Assembly: GCF_900128505.1 (NCBI RefSeq)
Contig: NZ_LT669940.1
Location: 1,274,883 to 1,338,882 of the forward strand
DNA length: 64,000 bases
Source of the DNA: Parabacteroides timonensis
GTDB taxonomy: Bacteria > Bacteroidota > Bacteroidia > Bacteroidales > Tannerellaceae
Direction: 5' to 3'
Within the stretch, counting starts at the first letter, position 1; each line of letters starts with the position of its first letter. Positions 43,344 through 52,095 of this stretch are shown here, in pieces. The notes below the pieces were generated by a model, which made no database searches, was not told the DNA's origin, and was given only the letters and a program-made list of their open reading frames with translations. Both the position numbers and the translations under genes were made by a program.

Positions 43344-44739
43344 TATTCGCAGGCTTGTCATTATTTCCTTTAGGCTTTTGTTTGTTTCTGTTATTCCGGT
43401 TGTTATTATTGTTGTTGCGGTTGTTGTTGCCGTTATTGTTTCCTCCGCCTTTGTTACCGTTATTGTTGTTACCGGAATTCCTGTTGTTGTCGTTGCCGGG
43501 TTGCTTTTCTCCATTTCCGGGACGATTGTTTGCCGGCCGAGCATTTACTATCGGTTTGTTATTTCCGTTTTCATTATTAGCCGAGGCATTGTTATTGGCC
43601 GGAGCGTTGTTATTGCTGCCACCATTGCCACCGCCGTTATTTCCCGACGGACGTTTTTTCTTCTTTTTCTTAACAGAATCGAAGCGGGTAACACTGTCCT
43701 GACCGAGAATATCCTGTGCGTCGCGTTTAGGCGGTTGCGGTTTCGTGTCGGCTTCCAATGTAACCGGTTTACTTCCTTTCTTATTCATGTTGATCACATC
43801 GAACGCACGGTCGGCTGATATGGTAACCAGGTTTGCAGCAAACGACTTATCTGTAGAATAAGTGATCTCACGTTTGAAGATATCTGTTTTGAAATGATAG
43901 TAGTTGTTGTCTTTCGTTTCCAGAACGATCTCCCTGGAAGGTAAACGCTTCTGTGCTTCCACGTAAGCATCCACTTCATAGTTGATGCAACATTTCAATT
44001 TGGCACATTGTCCGGCCAGCTTCTGAGGGTTCATGGATATATCCTGATAGCGGGCTGCTCCGGTTGCAACGGATACGAAACTAGTCATCCAACTGGAACA
44101 GCATAGTTCACGTCCGCACGGGCCGATACCTCCGATACGTCCGGCTTCCTGGCGGGCTCCGATCTGCTTCATTTCGATACGGACGCGGAATGCTTCTGCC
44201 AGAACTTTGATCAGTTGGCGGAAATCGACACGTTCGTCGGCAATATAATAGAAGATCGCTTTGTTACCGTCTCCCTGGTACTCTACGTCTCCGATCTTCA
44301 TATTCAATCCCAGGTCGGCAGCGATCTGGCGCGAACGGATCATGGTGGCATGCTCTTTCGCTTTTGCCTCTTCGTACTTCTCTATGTCAGTCGGTTTCGC
44401 TTTGCGATAGACCTTTTTAGGTTCATAACCTTCGCCGGTACGTACATTGTTCTTTTTCATTTGAAGAAGGACAAGTTTTCCGGTAAGGGTAACTGTACCT
44501 ATGTCATGTCCGGGACTGGCCTCGACGGCTACCATATCCCCTTTTTCCAAAGGTATTTTAGAACTGTTCAGGAAATATCCTTTACGGGTATTCTTAAATT
44601 GTACTTCTACGTAATCGGTTGCATTCTCCGCATCGGGTACATCGCAAAGCCAATCGTAGGTATTCAGTTTATTATTTTGTATTTTGCTGCATCCTTTTTT
44701 TCCCATGCAGCAACCACCTGTATTTAGTTTGAAATCCAT
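43282..44739 (-). CDS. ricT: PSP1-domain protein RicT with Asn-rich tail
   Basis: Cytoplasmic PSP1/YaaT family protein, 485 residues; in Bacillus RicT is part of the RicA-RicF-RicT iron-sulfur complex that affects mRNA maturation by RNase Y, whose gene is also in this window. The conserved part (about 1-300) shows YFLNSSKIPLEKGDMVAVEA and the cysteine sets CGRELCCSSW and CAKLKCCINY, candidate [4Fe-4S] ligands. From about residue 350 the chain is low complexity: a Lys run, then Asn/Gly/Lys/Pro-rich sequence to the end. The 3' end overlaps gldH. Confidence 0.9.
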   Translation of the reverse strand: MDFKLNTGGCCMGKKGCSKIQNNKLNTYDWLCDVPDAENATDYVEVQFKNTRKGYFLNSSKIPLEKGDMVAVEASPGHDIGTVTLTGKLVLLQMKKNNVRTGEGYEPKKVYRKAKPTDIEKYEEAKAKEHATMIRSRQIAADLGLNMKIGDVEYQGDGNKAIFYYIADERVDFRQLIKVLAEAFRVRIEMKQIGARQEAGRIGGIGPCGRELCCSSWMTSFVSVATGAARYQDISMNPQKLAGQCAKLKCCINYEVDAYVEAQKRLPSREIVLETKDNNYYHFKTDIFKREITYSTDKSFAANLVTISADRAFDVINMNKKGSKPVTLEADTKPQPPKRDAQDILGQDSVTRFDSVKKKKKKRPSGNNGGGNGGSNNNAPANNNASANNENGNNKPIVNARPANNRPGNGEKQPGNDNNRNSGNNNNGNKGGGNNNGNNNRNNNNNNRNNRNKQKPKGNNDKPANNDKPQQPAKPANKPENKPEA

Positions 44740-44899
44740 TGTCTGGTAATATATATGTGTATTTATAGTGTCTACAATTACGCAAAAATAGTCAAATATT
44801 CTCAGAGAATGAGCAAGGTGCTATGAAAAAAGGTTCGATAAATTATTATGGAACAATAGTTCTGATATTTGTTCTTTATTCTTTATCACATATAAATAT

Positions 44900-45091
44900 A
44901 TGAGACATTCCATTTTTAGTTACCTGAATGTACAGGTTTCCCGAAAGCGGGAAGCCGGAAAAGAAAGCACTGCCGACCTCTATCGGGTGGTACAAAATCG
45001 GTTGTACCGCTTTGCGGCAGGTAAGCCTTTGTACTGGACCGACATTACCGTGGAACTGGTCGATGCCTTTGCCGGATTACTCCTCGTATGA
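44900..45091 (+). pseudogene. Remnant of a tyrosine recombinase (core-binding domain)
   Basis: A 63-residue frame reads like the N-terminal SAM-like core-binding domain of a Bacteroidetes tyrosine recombinase: SYLNVQVSRKREAGKESTAD followed by LYRVVQNRLYRFAAGKPLYW and ITVELVDAFAGLL. The frame then stops (TGA at 45089-45091) where the domain should run on, and no catalytic domain follows. This is probably a dead fragment of an integrative element. It sits between ricT and the spt gene. Confidence 0.6.
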
Positions 45092-45185
45092 GTGTCAAAT
45101 TCAAAGCAGGCAAAGATTTATTGTCTATGATGAATAAAAAGGATGAAAGGAGATAAAGCATTATAATCGAGTGGTGAAAAACAGG

Positions 45186-45220
45186 AAAAGGCTGTCAAAT
45201 AATAAAATTGACAGCCTTTT
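45186..45220. terminator. Bidirectional terminator after spt
   Basis: A perfect 13-bp stem AAAAGGCTGTCAA / TTGACAGCCTTTT (45186-45198 with 45208-45220) lies 28 bp after the spt stop codon. Confidence 0.85.
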
Positions 45221-45247
45221 CATATAAATATCTTTTAGACAATACGC

Positions 45248-46435
45248 TTATTTTACTAAGCCGTGACTTTTAAATACTCTGTGGATCGCTTCGAGTGCCT
45301 TATCCAGTTGCTCTTTTGTATGAGTGGCCATCAAAGAGAAGCGGATTAGCGTATCTTCCGGGGCAACAGCCGGTGAAACAACCGGGTTTACAAAGATACC
45401 GGCTTCGAATAGTTCCTTAACGATAAGGAATGTCAAGTCGTTGTTACGGATGAACAACGGGATAATCGGAGTTGACGTATGTCCGATTTCACAACCCATA
45501 TTCCGGAAACCGTCTAGTGCGTAATGCGTCAGGTCCCAAAGGTGTTCGATACGTTCCGGTTCGCTCAACATAATATCGAGTGCGGCACCTGCTGCAGCAG
45601 TAGCGGCCGGCGTGTTACTAGCACTGAAAATGTATGAACGTGAATTGTGACGGAGGTAGTTGATTGTATCTTTATCTGAAGCGATAAATCCACCGATAGA
45701 AGCCAGTGATTTACTGAATGTGCCCATGATCAGGTCTACGTCGTCGGTAACACCGAAGTGGTTACATGTTCCGCGTCCGTGATCTCCCAGAACGCCTAAA
45801 CCGTGTGCTTCGTCTACCATAATGCTGGCATTATACTTTTTAGCTAAAGCGACGATTTCAGGAAGCTTGGCTACGTCACCTTCCATACTGAATACACCAT
45901 CGATAACGATCAGTTTCACTTTATCCGGTTCGCACTTCTGAAGTTGCTTTTCCAGTGAATCCATATCGTTATGTTTATATTTCAACTTGGTCGAGAAGGA
46001 AAGACGATGACCTTCGATAATAGAGGCATGGTCTAATTCATCCCATAGGATGTAATCTTCACGTCCTGTCAGACAGGATACTACTCCCAGGTTGACCTGG
46101 AAACCTGTAGAATAAACGATTGCGTCTTCTTTTCCGACAAATTCAGCCAGACGTTTCTCTAATTGAATATGGATGTCGAGTGTACCATTCAGGAAACGCG
46201 AACCTGCGCAACCTGTGCCATATTTCTTGATCGCTTCAATTGCAGCTTCTTTTACTTTAGGATGGTTGGTTAATCCTAAATAAGCGTTAGAGCCAAACAT
46301 CAAGACTTTTTTGCCGCTGATCATTACCTCAGTGTCCTGATCGCTTTCGATCATTCTGAAATAAGGGTAAATTCCTGCAGCCATTGCTTTTTGAGGAGCA
46401 TCGTACTTTGCTAGTTTCTCTTGTAAAAGTTTCAT
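45248..46435 (-). CDS. spt: Serine palmitoyltransferase (alpha-oxoamine synthase)
   Basis: PLP enzyme of 395 residues. By similarity to the Bacteroides thetaiotaomicron enzyme BT_0870 it condenses serine with a fatty acyl thioester, the first step of bacterial sphingolipid synthesis; it is often mis-annotated as glycine C-acetyltransferase. Features are MFGSNAYLGLTNHPKV, GTGCAGSRFLNGTLDIH, the PLP Asp/His in VDEAHGLGVLG and the Schiff-base lysine in MGTFSKSLASIGGF. The start MKLLQEKLAKYDAP is preferred over a longer frame. It is divergent from a lipid kinase gene. Confidence 0.85.
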   Translation of the reverse strand: MKLLQEKLAKYDAPQKAMAAGIYPYFRMIESDQDTEVMISGKKVLMFGSNAYLGLTNHPKVKEAAIEAIKKYGTGCAGSRFLNGTLDIHIQLEKRLAEFVGKEDAIVYSTGFQVNLGVVSCLTGREDYILWDELDHASIIEGHRLSFSTKLKYKHNDMDSLEKQLQKCEPDKVKLIVIDGVFSMEGDVAKLPEIVALAKKYNASIMVDEAHGLGVLGDHGRGTCNHFGVTDDVDLIMGTFSKSLASIGGFIASDKDTINYLRHNSRSYIFSASNTPAATAAAGAALDIMLSEPERIEHLWDLTHYALDGFRNMGCEIGHTSTPIIPLFIRNNDLTFLIVKELFEAGIFVNPVVSPAVAPEDTLIRFSLMATHTKEQLDKALEAIHRVFKSHGLVK

Positions 46436-46633
46436 ATTATTATTGAAGAGAATGATTTTCTCGCTTATTAAAATTCTATTCAAAGAATTGCAGGTTTGTC
46501 GCATACATATTCACCTATGTTTCGGCAAATCCAGCCGCAAAAGTAGTAAAAAAATAACTTATAGTTGCCTTAATGCTTTAAAAGTTTTACAAAAGCATTA
46601 TTTTTGTCCCTTCAATCTTTATAAACAGTTAGG

Positions 46634-47605
46634 ATGGACGGAAAAAGAATAAAGGTGCAGGCTATAATAAATCCTATATCCGGAGTAGGTTCGAAGAGAA
46701 AGATACCCAGAATGATAGAGCAGATGTGCGAGAAAGGCAACTGTTTGCTGGATATCTCATTTACCGAATACCGGGGGCATGCAAGTGAGTTGACGAAAAA
46801 AGCGATCGATGAGGGGGCTAATTGTATTATAGCAGTAGGTGGCGATGGCACGGTGAATGAAATAGCCCGTTCTATGCTCCATTCTGATGCCGTGTTAGGG
46901 ATTGTTCCGAAAGGATCTGGTAACGGACTGGCTCGCGAGTTGCATATACCGATGGATGCTAAACGGGCATTAGACCTGATTATCAAAGGGCATATTTCCA
47001 CAATCGATTGTTGCAAAGCCAACAACCAGGTGTTTTTCTGTACTTGTGGAGTCGGTTTTGATGCCGCTGTAAGCCAGAAGTTTGCAGAAGAAAAACGTCG
47101 CGGATCTCTGACCTATATAAAGAATACAGTAGAAGAATATCTAAGCTATAAACCGGAGCCTTATGAGTTGTTGGTCGACAACCAGACAATCAAGGAGAAA
47201 GCGTTTCTGGTGGCATGTGCCAATGCGTCCCAATATGGGAATAATGCGTTTATTGCTCCACATGCCAATATCCAGGATGGACGGATGGATCTGACGATCT
47301 TATCTCCTTTCACTCCGCTGGATATAGCTCCTCTGGCTATTCAGCTTTTTACGAAACAGATAGATAGGAATAGTAAGATCAAGACACTGAAAGCCCAGCA
47401 GGTTACAATTATCCGGCAGAATCCGGGGGTAATGCATTTGGATGGTGAACCGGTGATGGCCGATAGTCGGATCGATATTTCTGTCATGCCGCAATCATTG
47501 CATGTTATAACTCCCGAAGTGGTTTCTTTTACGAAGGAGGTACATAACCTGTTTGGTGAGGTGACCCGTTTCTTTGATAAAAGATTACCTTACATTTTCA
47601 GATAG
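46634..47605 (+). CDS. Diacylglycerol kinase-family lipid kinase
   Basis: Lipid kinase of 323 residues (DAGK_cat domain, YegS/DgkB-like). The nucleotide motif is IAVGGDGTVNEIARSM (about 75-90) and VPKGSGNGLARELHIP is the second landmark; INPISGVGSKRKI opens the domain. It could phosphorylate diacylglycerol or a sphingoid base; the divergent position next to the serine palmitoyltransferase gene hints at sphingolipid metabolism (inference). It overlaps the next gene tail to tail by 16 bp. Confidence 0.88.
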   Translation: MDGKRIKVQAIINPISGVGSKRKIPRMIEQMCEKGNCLLDISFTEYRGHASELTKKAIDEGANCIIAVGGDGTVNEIARSMLHSDAVLGIVPKGSGNGLARELHIPMDAKRALDLIIKGHISTIDCCKANNQVFFCTCGVGFDAAVSQKFAEEKRRGSLTYIKNTVEEYLSYKPEPYELLVDNQTIKEKAFLVACANASQYGNNAFIAPHANIQDGRMDLTILSPFTPLDIAPLAIQLFTKQIDRNSKIKTLKAQQVTIIRQNPGVMHLDGEPVMADSRIDISVMPQSLHVITPEVVSFTKEVHNLFGEVTRFFDKRLPYIFR

Positions 47606-48306
47606 AACTCTTTGGTGAGTGCAATATATTCCGGGGTATACTGATGGCGGGCTTTTTCTATAATCAGTGTATCCCGTTTTGTTATGCTTTCTTCTGTAGC
47701 TGACAATTCTATCAGTAATCGCTTGGGTTGTGCTCCGGGGACAGGGATTACGTCTGTTTGCCTGTAAATATATAAATCGTTTATGGACGCGAGTTTCCTG
47801 ACTTCATCTATTTGTTCATGGGGTAATACCAATGCGATTCGTCCCGTAGGAGATAACAAGGTCCGAACTTCCCGGATCAGTTCCGGAAGTCGTAGTGTTT
47901 CGGTATGGCGGGCAATCGTACGTTTAGTATCCGGACATTTCAGTGAATTTATAAAGTAAGGAGGGTTGGATACGATCAAATCATATTTCTTCTGTGGATT
48001 TGACATCACAAAATCAGTACATGAAGAATGTATCACTTTTATTCTTTCGGCAAAAGGAGAGGCTATTACGTTTTCTGTCGCTTGTATGTATGCATCTTTA
48101 TCGATATCGATCGCATCGATTTCCGCCGAACTCCGTTGAGCCAGCATTAAAGCGATAATGCCGGTTCCGGTTCCTATATCCAGTATGCTTTTGCATTGGG
48201 TAGTTTCAGCCCAGGCTCCCAGCAACACGGCGTCGGTTCCGACCTTCATTGCGCATTTATCATGATAAATTGTAAATTCCTTGAATCGGAAATAAGGATT
48301 TGCCAT
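47590..48306 (-). CDS. trmN6: tRNA1(Val) adenine(37)-N6-methyltransferase
   Basis: SAM-dependent methyltransferase of 238 residues (YfiC/TrmN6 type). The N-terminus FRFKEFTIYHDKCAMKVGTD is characteristic, motif I is LDIGTGTGIIALMLAQ, and the N6-adenine motif is the NPPY in LIVSNPPYF. It probably methylates A37 of a tRNA by analogy with E. coli YfiC. Monocistronic. Confidence 0.9.
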   Translation of the reverse strand: MANPYFRFKEFTIYHDKCAMKVGTDAVLLGAWAETTQCKSILDIGTGTGIIALMLAQRSSAEIDAIDIDKDAYIQATENVIASPFAERIKVIHSSCTDFVMSNPQKKYDLIVSNPPYFINSLKCPDTKRTIARHTETLRLPELIREVRTLLSPTGRIALVLPHEQIDEVRKLASINDLYIYRQTDVIPVPGAQPKRLLIELSATEESITKRDTLIIEKARHQYTPEYIALTKEFYLKM

Positions 48307-48411
48307 ATAATATTTATAATGTAAGGTGCAAAAGTAGTTAGAATTGACTGAAAAAGCTGTAACTTTGGCACGTTTATTGTATCAATACATACAATTGATA
48401 GGGAAGAAAAT

Positions 48412-50874
48412 ATGATGAAAGAAAGAATGAAGAGGTTTACTGAAGAGTCGTACGACGATTTAGATGATAATATTGGTATTGTAATGCCTATCCTGACAGA
48501 GTGCGATGTGGATGAGGATTTTACAGAGGGTATAGAGAAAGTCGGTAATGAAATACCTATTCTTCCGTTGAGGAATATGGTTCTTTTTCCGGGAGTAGCT
48601 ATGCCGGTTATAGTCGGTCGTCCGAAATCTATGCGTCTGATAAAAGAAGCTGTTTATAAGAAAGCACTGATCGGTGTGGTATGTCAGAAAGAGATGAATA
48701 CGGAAGATCCCGGTTTGGATGATCTGTACACAACTGGTGTGATTGCTGATATCGTGCGTGTTCTGGAAATGCCGGATGGTACGACAACCGTGATCCTGCA
48801 GGGGAAAAAACGTTTCGCTTTGGAATCTTTAAAAGAGACAGAGCCTTATCTGAAGGGCAAAATATCTTTGCTGGAAGATAAAATGCCGAAAAAGTCAGAT
48901 CGTGAGTTCGAAGCGCTGATCTCCACAATTAAAGATCTTACCATAAAAATGCTGGGGGCTTTGAATGAGCCGCCACGTGATCTGATATTTTCCATAAAGA
49001 ATAATAAGAATGTTCTTTACCTGATTAATTTTTCTTGTAGTAATATTCCCAGTGGATCGGCTGAGAAACAGGAACTACTGTTGATCGGTGACCTGAAAGA
49101 TCGTGCATATCGTTTGTTGTTTATCCTAAATCGTGAATATCAGCTGGTAGAACTTAAAGCTTCTATCCAGATGAAGACGCATGAAGATATCAATCAGCAA
49201 CAGAAGGAATATTTCCTCCAGCAACAGATCAAGACGATCCAGGAAGAGCTGGGTGGAAATATAAACGATCTCGAAATAAAAGAATTGCGTGAAAAGGCTG
49301 CCCGTAAGAAGTGGCCGGCAGCTGTAGCTGAAATATTTGAAAAGGAAGTTCGTAAGCTGGAACGTCTGCATCCGCAGTCTCCTGATTTTTCTATACAGAC
49401 ACAATATGTACAGACAATAATCAACCTTCCATGGAATGAATACAGCAAGGATAACTTTAATCTGGCTCATGCCCAGAAAGTTCTTGATCGCGATCATTAT
49501 GGTTTGGAAAAGGTGAAAGAGCGTATTATAGAACATTTGGCTGTATTGAAGTTGAAAGGAGATATGAAATCGCCCATTATCTGTTTATACGGACCTCCGG
49601 GAGTTGGTAAAACTTCTTTAGGTAAATCTGTTGCTGAAGCTTTACATCGTAAATATGTGCGTATTTCGTTGGGCGGTTTACATGATGAAGCTGAAATACG
49701 TGGTCATCGCCGTACCTATATCGGTGCGATGAGCGGGCGTATTATCCAGAATATTCAGAAGGCGGGAAGTTCTAATCCTGTCTTTATCCTGGACGAAATA
49801 GATAAGGTAACAAACGATTTTAAAGGTGATCCGGCTTCTGCATTACTGGAAGTATTGGACCCGGAACAGAACTCGACATTCCATGATAATTATCTGGATA
49901 TTGACTATGATTTAAGTAAAGTCATGTTTATAGCTACGGCTAATAATCTGAATACGATTTCTCAACCGTTACTGGATCGTATGGAACTGATTGAAGTAAG
50001 TGGTTATATCCTGGAGGAAAAGGTGGAAATTGCAGCCCGCCACCTGGTCCCGAAACAACTCGAAGCTCATGGCCTTAGCAAAGGTAAGGTGAAGCTCCCC
50101 AAAAAGACTTTACAGGTAATAATTGAATCATATACCCGTGAGAGCGGTGTTCGTGAACTGGATAAGAAGATTGCCAAGATCATGCGTAAGCTGGCCCGTA
50201 AAGTGGCTTCCGACGAGGCAATCCCGTCACAGATCAAACCGGAAGATCTCCATGAATATCTGGGACAAATCGAATATAGCCGGGATAAATATCAAGGTAA
50301 CGAATATGCCGGTGTTGTTACAGGATTAGCCTGGACTGCAGTAGGAGGGGAGATTCTGTTTGTGGAATCGAGCCTGAGCCGTGGTAAAGGTTCTAAGTTA
50401 ACTTTGACAGGTAATTTGGGAGAGGTAATGAAAGAATCTGCCATGTTGGCACTTGAATTTATTCATGCTCATGCTTCTTTATTCGATATTAACGAAGAAT
50501 TATTTGAAAACTGGAACGTACATATTCATGTCCCTGAAGGGGCTATACCGAAGGACGGACCTAGTGCTGGTGTAACGATGGTGACTTCTCTTGTGTCTGC
50601 GTTTACCCAGCGTAAAGTGAAAAAGAACCTGGCAATGACTGGAGAAATAACGCTTCGTGGTAAAGTTCTTCCGGTAGGTGGAATCAAAGAAAAGATTCTG
50701 GCAGCTAAACGAGCCGGTATCAAGGAATTGATCTTGTGCAAAGAGAATCAGAAAGATATCAATGAGATCAAAGCGGAATATGTGAAAGGTCTGACTTTCC
50801 ACTATGTGGAGGATATTCGTCAGGTAATAGATCTTGCCTTGTTGAAAGAAAAGGTGGATAATCCGTTGTTTTGA
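48412..50874 (+). CDS. lon: ATP-dependent protease Lon
   Basis: Cytosolic AAA+ serine protease of 820 residues. The N-terminal LON domain starts at IPILPLRNMVLFPGVAMPV. The AAA+ module has Walker A in YGPPGVGKTSLGKS and Walker B in VFILDEIDK, with the pore loop and GGLHDEAEIRGHRRTYIGAM between. The protease domain has the catalytic Ser in PKDGPSAGVTM and Lys in GGIKEKILAAKRAG. A -7 element TAACTTTG at 48360-48367 marks its promoter; a strong terminator follows at 50891. Confidence 0.97.
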   Translation: MMKERMKRFTEESYDDLDDNIGIVMPILTECDVDEDFTEGIEKVGNEIPILPLRNMVLFPGVAMPVIVGRPKSMRLIKEAVYKKALIGVVCQKEMNTEDPGLDDLYTTGVIADIVRVLEMPDGTTTVILQGKKRFALESLKETEPYLKGKISLLEDKMPKKSDREFEALISTIKDLTIKMLGALNEPPRDLIFSIKNNKNVLYLINFSCSNIPSGSAEKQELLLIGDLKDRAYRLLFILNREYQLVELKASIQMKTHEDINQQQKEYFLQQQIKTIQEELGGNINDLEIKELREKAARKKWPAAVAEIFEKEVRKLERLHPQSPDFSIQTQYVQTIINLPWNEYSKDNFNLAHAQKVLDRDHYGLEKVKERIIEHLAVLKLKGDMKSPIICLYGPPGVGKTSLGKSVAEALHRKYVRISLGGLHDEAEIRGHRRTYIGAMSGRIIQNIQKAGSSNPVFILDEIDKVTNDFKGDPASALLEVLDPEQNSTFHDNYLDIDYDLSKVMFIATANNLNTISQPLLDRMELIEVSGYILEEKVEIAARHLVPKQLEAHGLSKGKVKLPKKTLQVIIESYTRESGVRELDKKIAKIMRKLARKVASDEAIPSQIKPEDLHEYLGQIEYSRDKYQGNEYAGVVTGLAWTAVGGEILFVESSLSRGKGSKLTLTGNLGEVMKESAMLALEFIHAHASLFDINEELFENWNVHIHVPEGAIPKDGPSAGVTMVTSLVSAFTQRKVKKNLAMTGEITLRGKVLPVGGIKEKILAAKRAGIKELILCKENQKDINEIKAEYVKGLTFHYVEDIRQVIDLALLKEKVDNPLF

Positions 50875-50890
50875 TAATACATTATGATAT

Positions 50891-50926
50891 AAAAAAGCGA
50901 TGCATTTAATTATGCATCGCTTTTTT
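50891..50926. terminator. Bidirectional terminator between lon and the DUF5606 gene
   Basis: A perfect 15-bp stem AAAAAAGCGATGCAT / ATGCATCGCTTTTTT (50891-50905 with 50912-50926) serves both converging transcripts. Confidence 0.9.
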
Positions 50927-50940
50927 ATGCTGATTTGTTT

Positions 50941-51390
50941 TTATTCGGCTTTTTCTTCAGCGCTTGTTTCTTCTTCCGCTTTCACTTCTTCTGCTGTCGG
51001 TTCTTCTTCCGGTGTGAAGTCGGTAATCTCGGCTCCGATCAGGATATTATACCATGTCAGCAATTTCTTAATATCGCTTGGATATACTCTTTCGCGGTCG
51101 AAATCAGGCAATACTTCTGCAAAATAGTTACGCAGTTCTTTGGTATCGGAAGGAACTGTTACTTTTGCTCCGTTTTCTTTATTTTTTACGCTGGTGAGTA
51201 CTTCATGTAAAGGAACTTCCGTCTCGGTTGTATAAATAGCAATATCACCTAACGAGATTACTTTATCTTTTGCATACGCAGGTACTCTTTTCTTATCTGT
51301 CAGCGATTCGACAATCAGCATGTTCTTTCCGTGGGAAACCAATTTAAATAATCCCGGTTTTCCCGAAATAGACAAAATAGTCTTCAACAT
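50941..51390 (-). CDS. DUF5606 domain protein
   Basis: Small cytosolic protein of 149 residues, conserved in Bacteroidetes, function unknown. The N-terminal half (SISGKPGLFKLVSHGKNMLI, VPAYAKDKVISLGDIAIYT) is a beta-rich domain; the middle has YFAEVLPDFDRERVYPSDIK; the last 25 residues are Glu/Ala-rich and probably disordered. It is the last gene of the nusB-yajC-ybbR-coaE group but has its own -7 element (TACATTTG near 51430). Confidence 0.85.
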   Translation of the reverse strand: MLKTILSISGKPGLFKLVSHGKNMLIVESLTDKKRVPAYAKDKVISLGDIAIYTTETEVPLHEVLTSVKNKENGAKVTVPSDTKELRNYFAEVLPDFDRERVYPSDIKKLLTWYNILIGAEITDFTPEEEPTAEEVKAEEETSAEEKAE

Positions 51391-51504
51391 AATACTTCGT
51401 TTTCTAATAGTGTTAAACTTTAAAGCTGCAAATGTAGCATAACTATACGATTTAACCGTTACAATCGGAAAGAAAAATATGAAAGAGAATGTGAATTAAA
51501 TCAC

Positions 51505-52095
51505 TTATCCGGTTGCAGAAGTTCGGAGAGAGCTCAGAAATTTCTCGATCTGAGGCAATAACGCTTGTCGGTTGTCATTATGGATAACATAATCAGACCA
51601 TTCCTTTTTTGTTTCATCCGGTAATTGGCTATTGATACGGTTTACGATATCTTCCCGGGAGGTGTTGTCGCGTTGTAAAGCTCGTTCGATACGAAGCCCC
51701 AGTGGCGCATATACCATAATGCTTTTATCTACCATTTTATTAAAGCCGGATTCAAAAAGAATTGCAGATTCTATCGCACAGAGTTCAGACGACTGGCTTT
51801 TTGCCCATTCCGTAAAATGGCGGTTTACTTCCGGATGTATTATGGCATTAACCTGCTTGAGATGTTCAGGATTTCCGAATATATGTGAAGCTAATAGCTT
51901 TTTATTCAATTCTTGTTCTGTATAAAGATCCTCACCGAATAAGTCTATCAACTGTTTTTTGATGATAGGGGATGTGGCTGTAAGTTTCTTACTTTCAGTA
52001 TCTGCCACGTAGACAGGTATTCCGTATAAGTTGAATAAGGAAGCTACAACCGATTTGCCGCTTCCAATACCTCCGGTTATTCCAATTTTAATCAT
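51505..52095 (-). CDS. coaE: Dephospho-CoA kinase
   Basis: Last enzyme of coenzyme A synthesis, phosphorylating the 3'-hydroxyl of dephospho-CoA. It is 196 residues. The P-loop is GITGGIGSGKSVVA (residues 5-18), followed by VYVADTESKKL and the family motif LFESGF near the middle, with a LID-type RALQRDNTSRED. It overlaps the YbbR-domain gene by 8 bp. Confidence 0.94.
   Translation of the reverse strand: MIKIGITGGIGSGKSVVASLFNLYGIPVYVADTESKKLTATSPIIKKQLIDLFGEDLYTEQELNKKLLASHIFGNPEHLKQVNAIIHPEVNRHFTEWAKSQSSELCAIESAILFESGFNKMVDKSIMVYAPLGLRIERALQRDNTSREDIVNRINSQLPDETKKEWSDYVIHNDNRQALLPQIEKFLSSLRTSATG

Noticed and set aside
43273..43818. Hydrophobic Val/Ile/Leu-rich frames on the plus strand
   Set aside because: They are the antisense of the Asn-rich ricT tail (AAC/AAT repeats read backwards).
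45248..46435. Annotation as glycine C-acetyltransferase (Kbl)
   Set aside because: No threonine dehydrogenase gene is adjacent, and the sequence resembles the characterised Bacteroides serine palmitoyltransferase; the alternative is not fully excluded.
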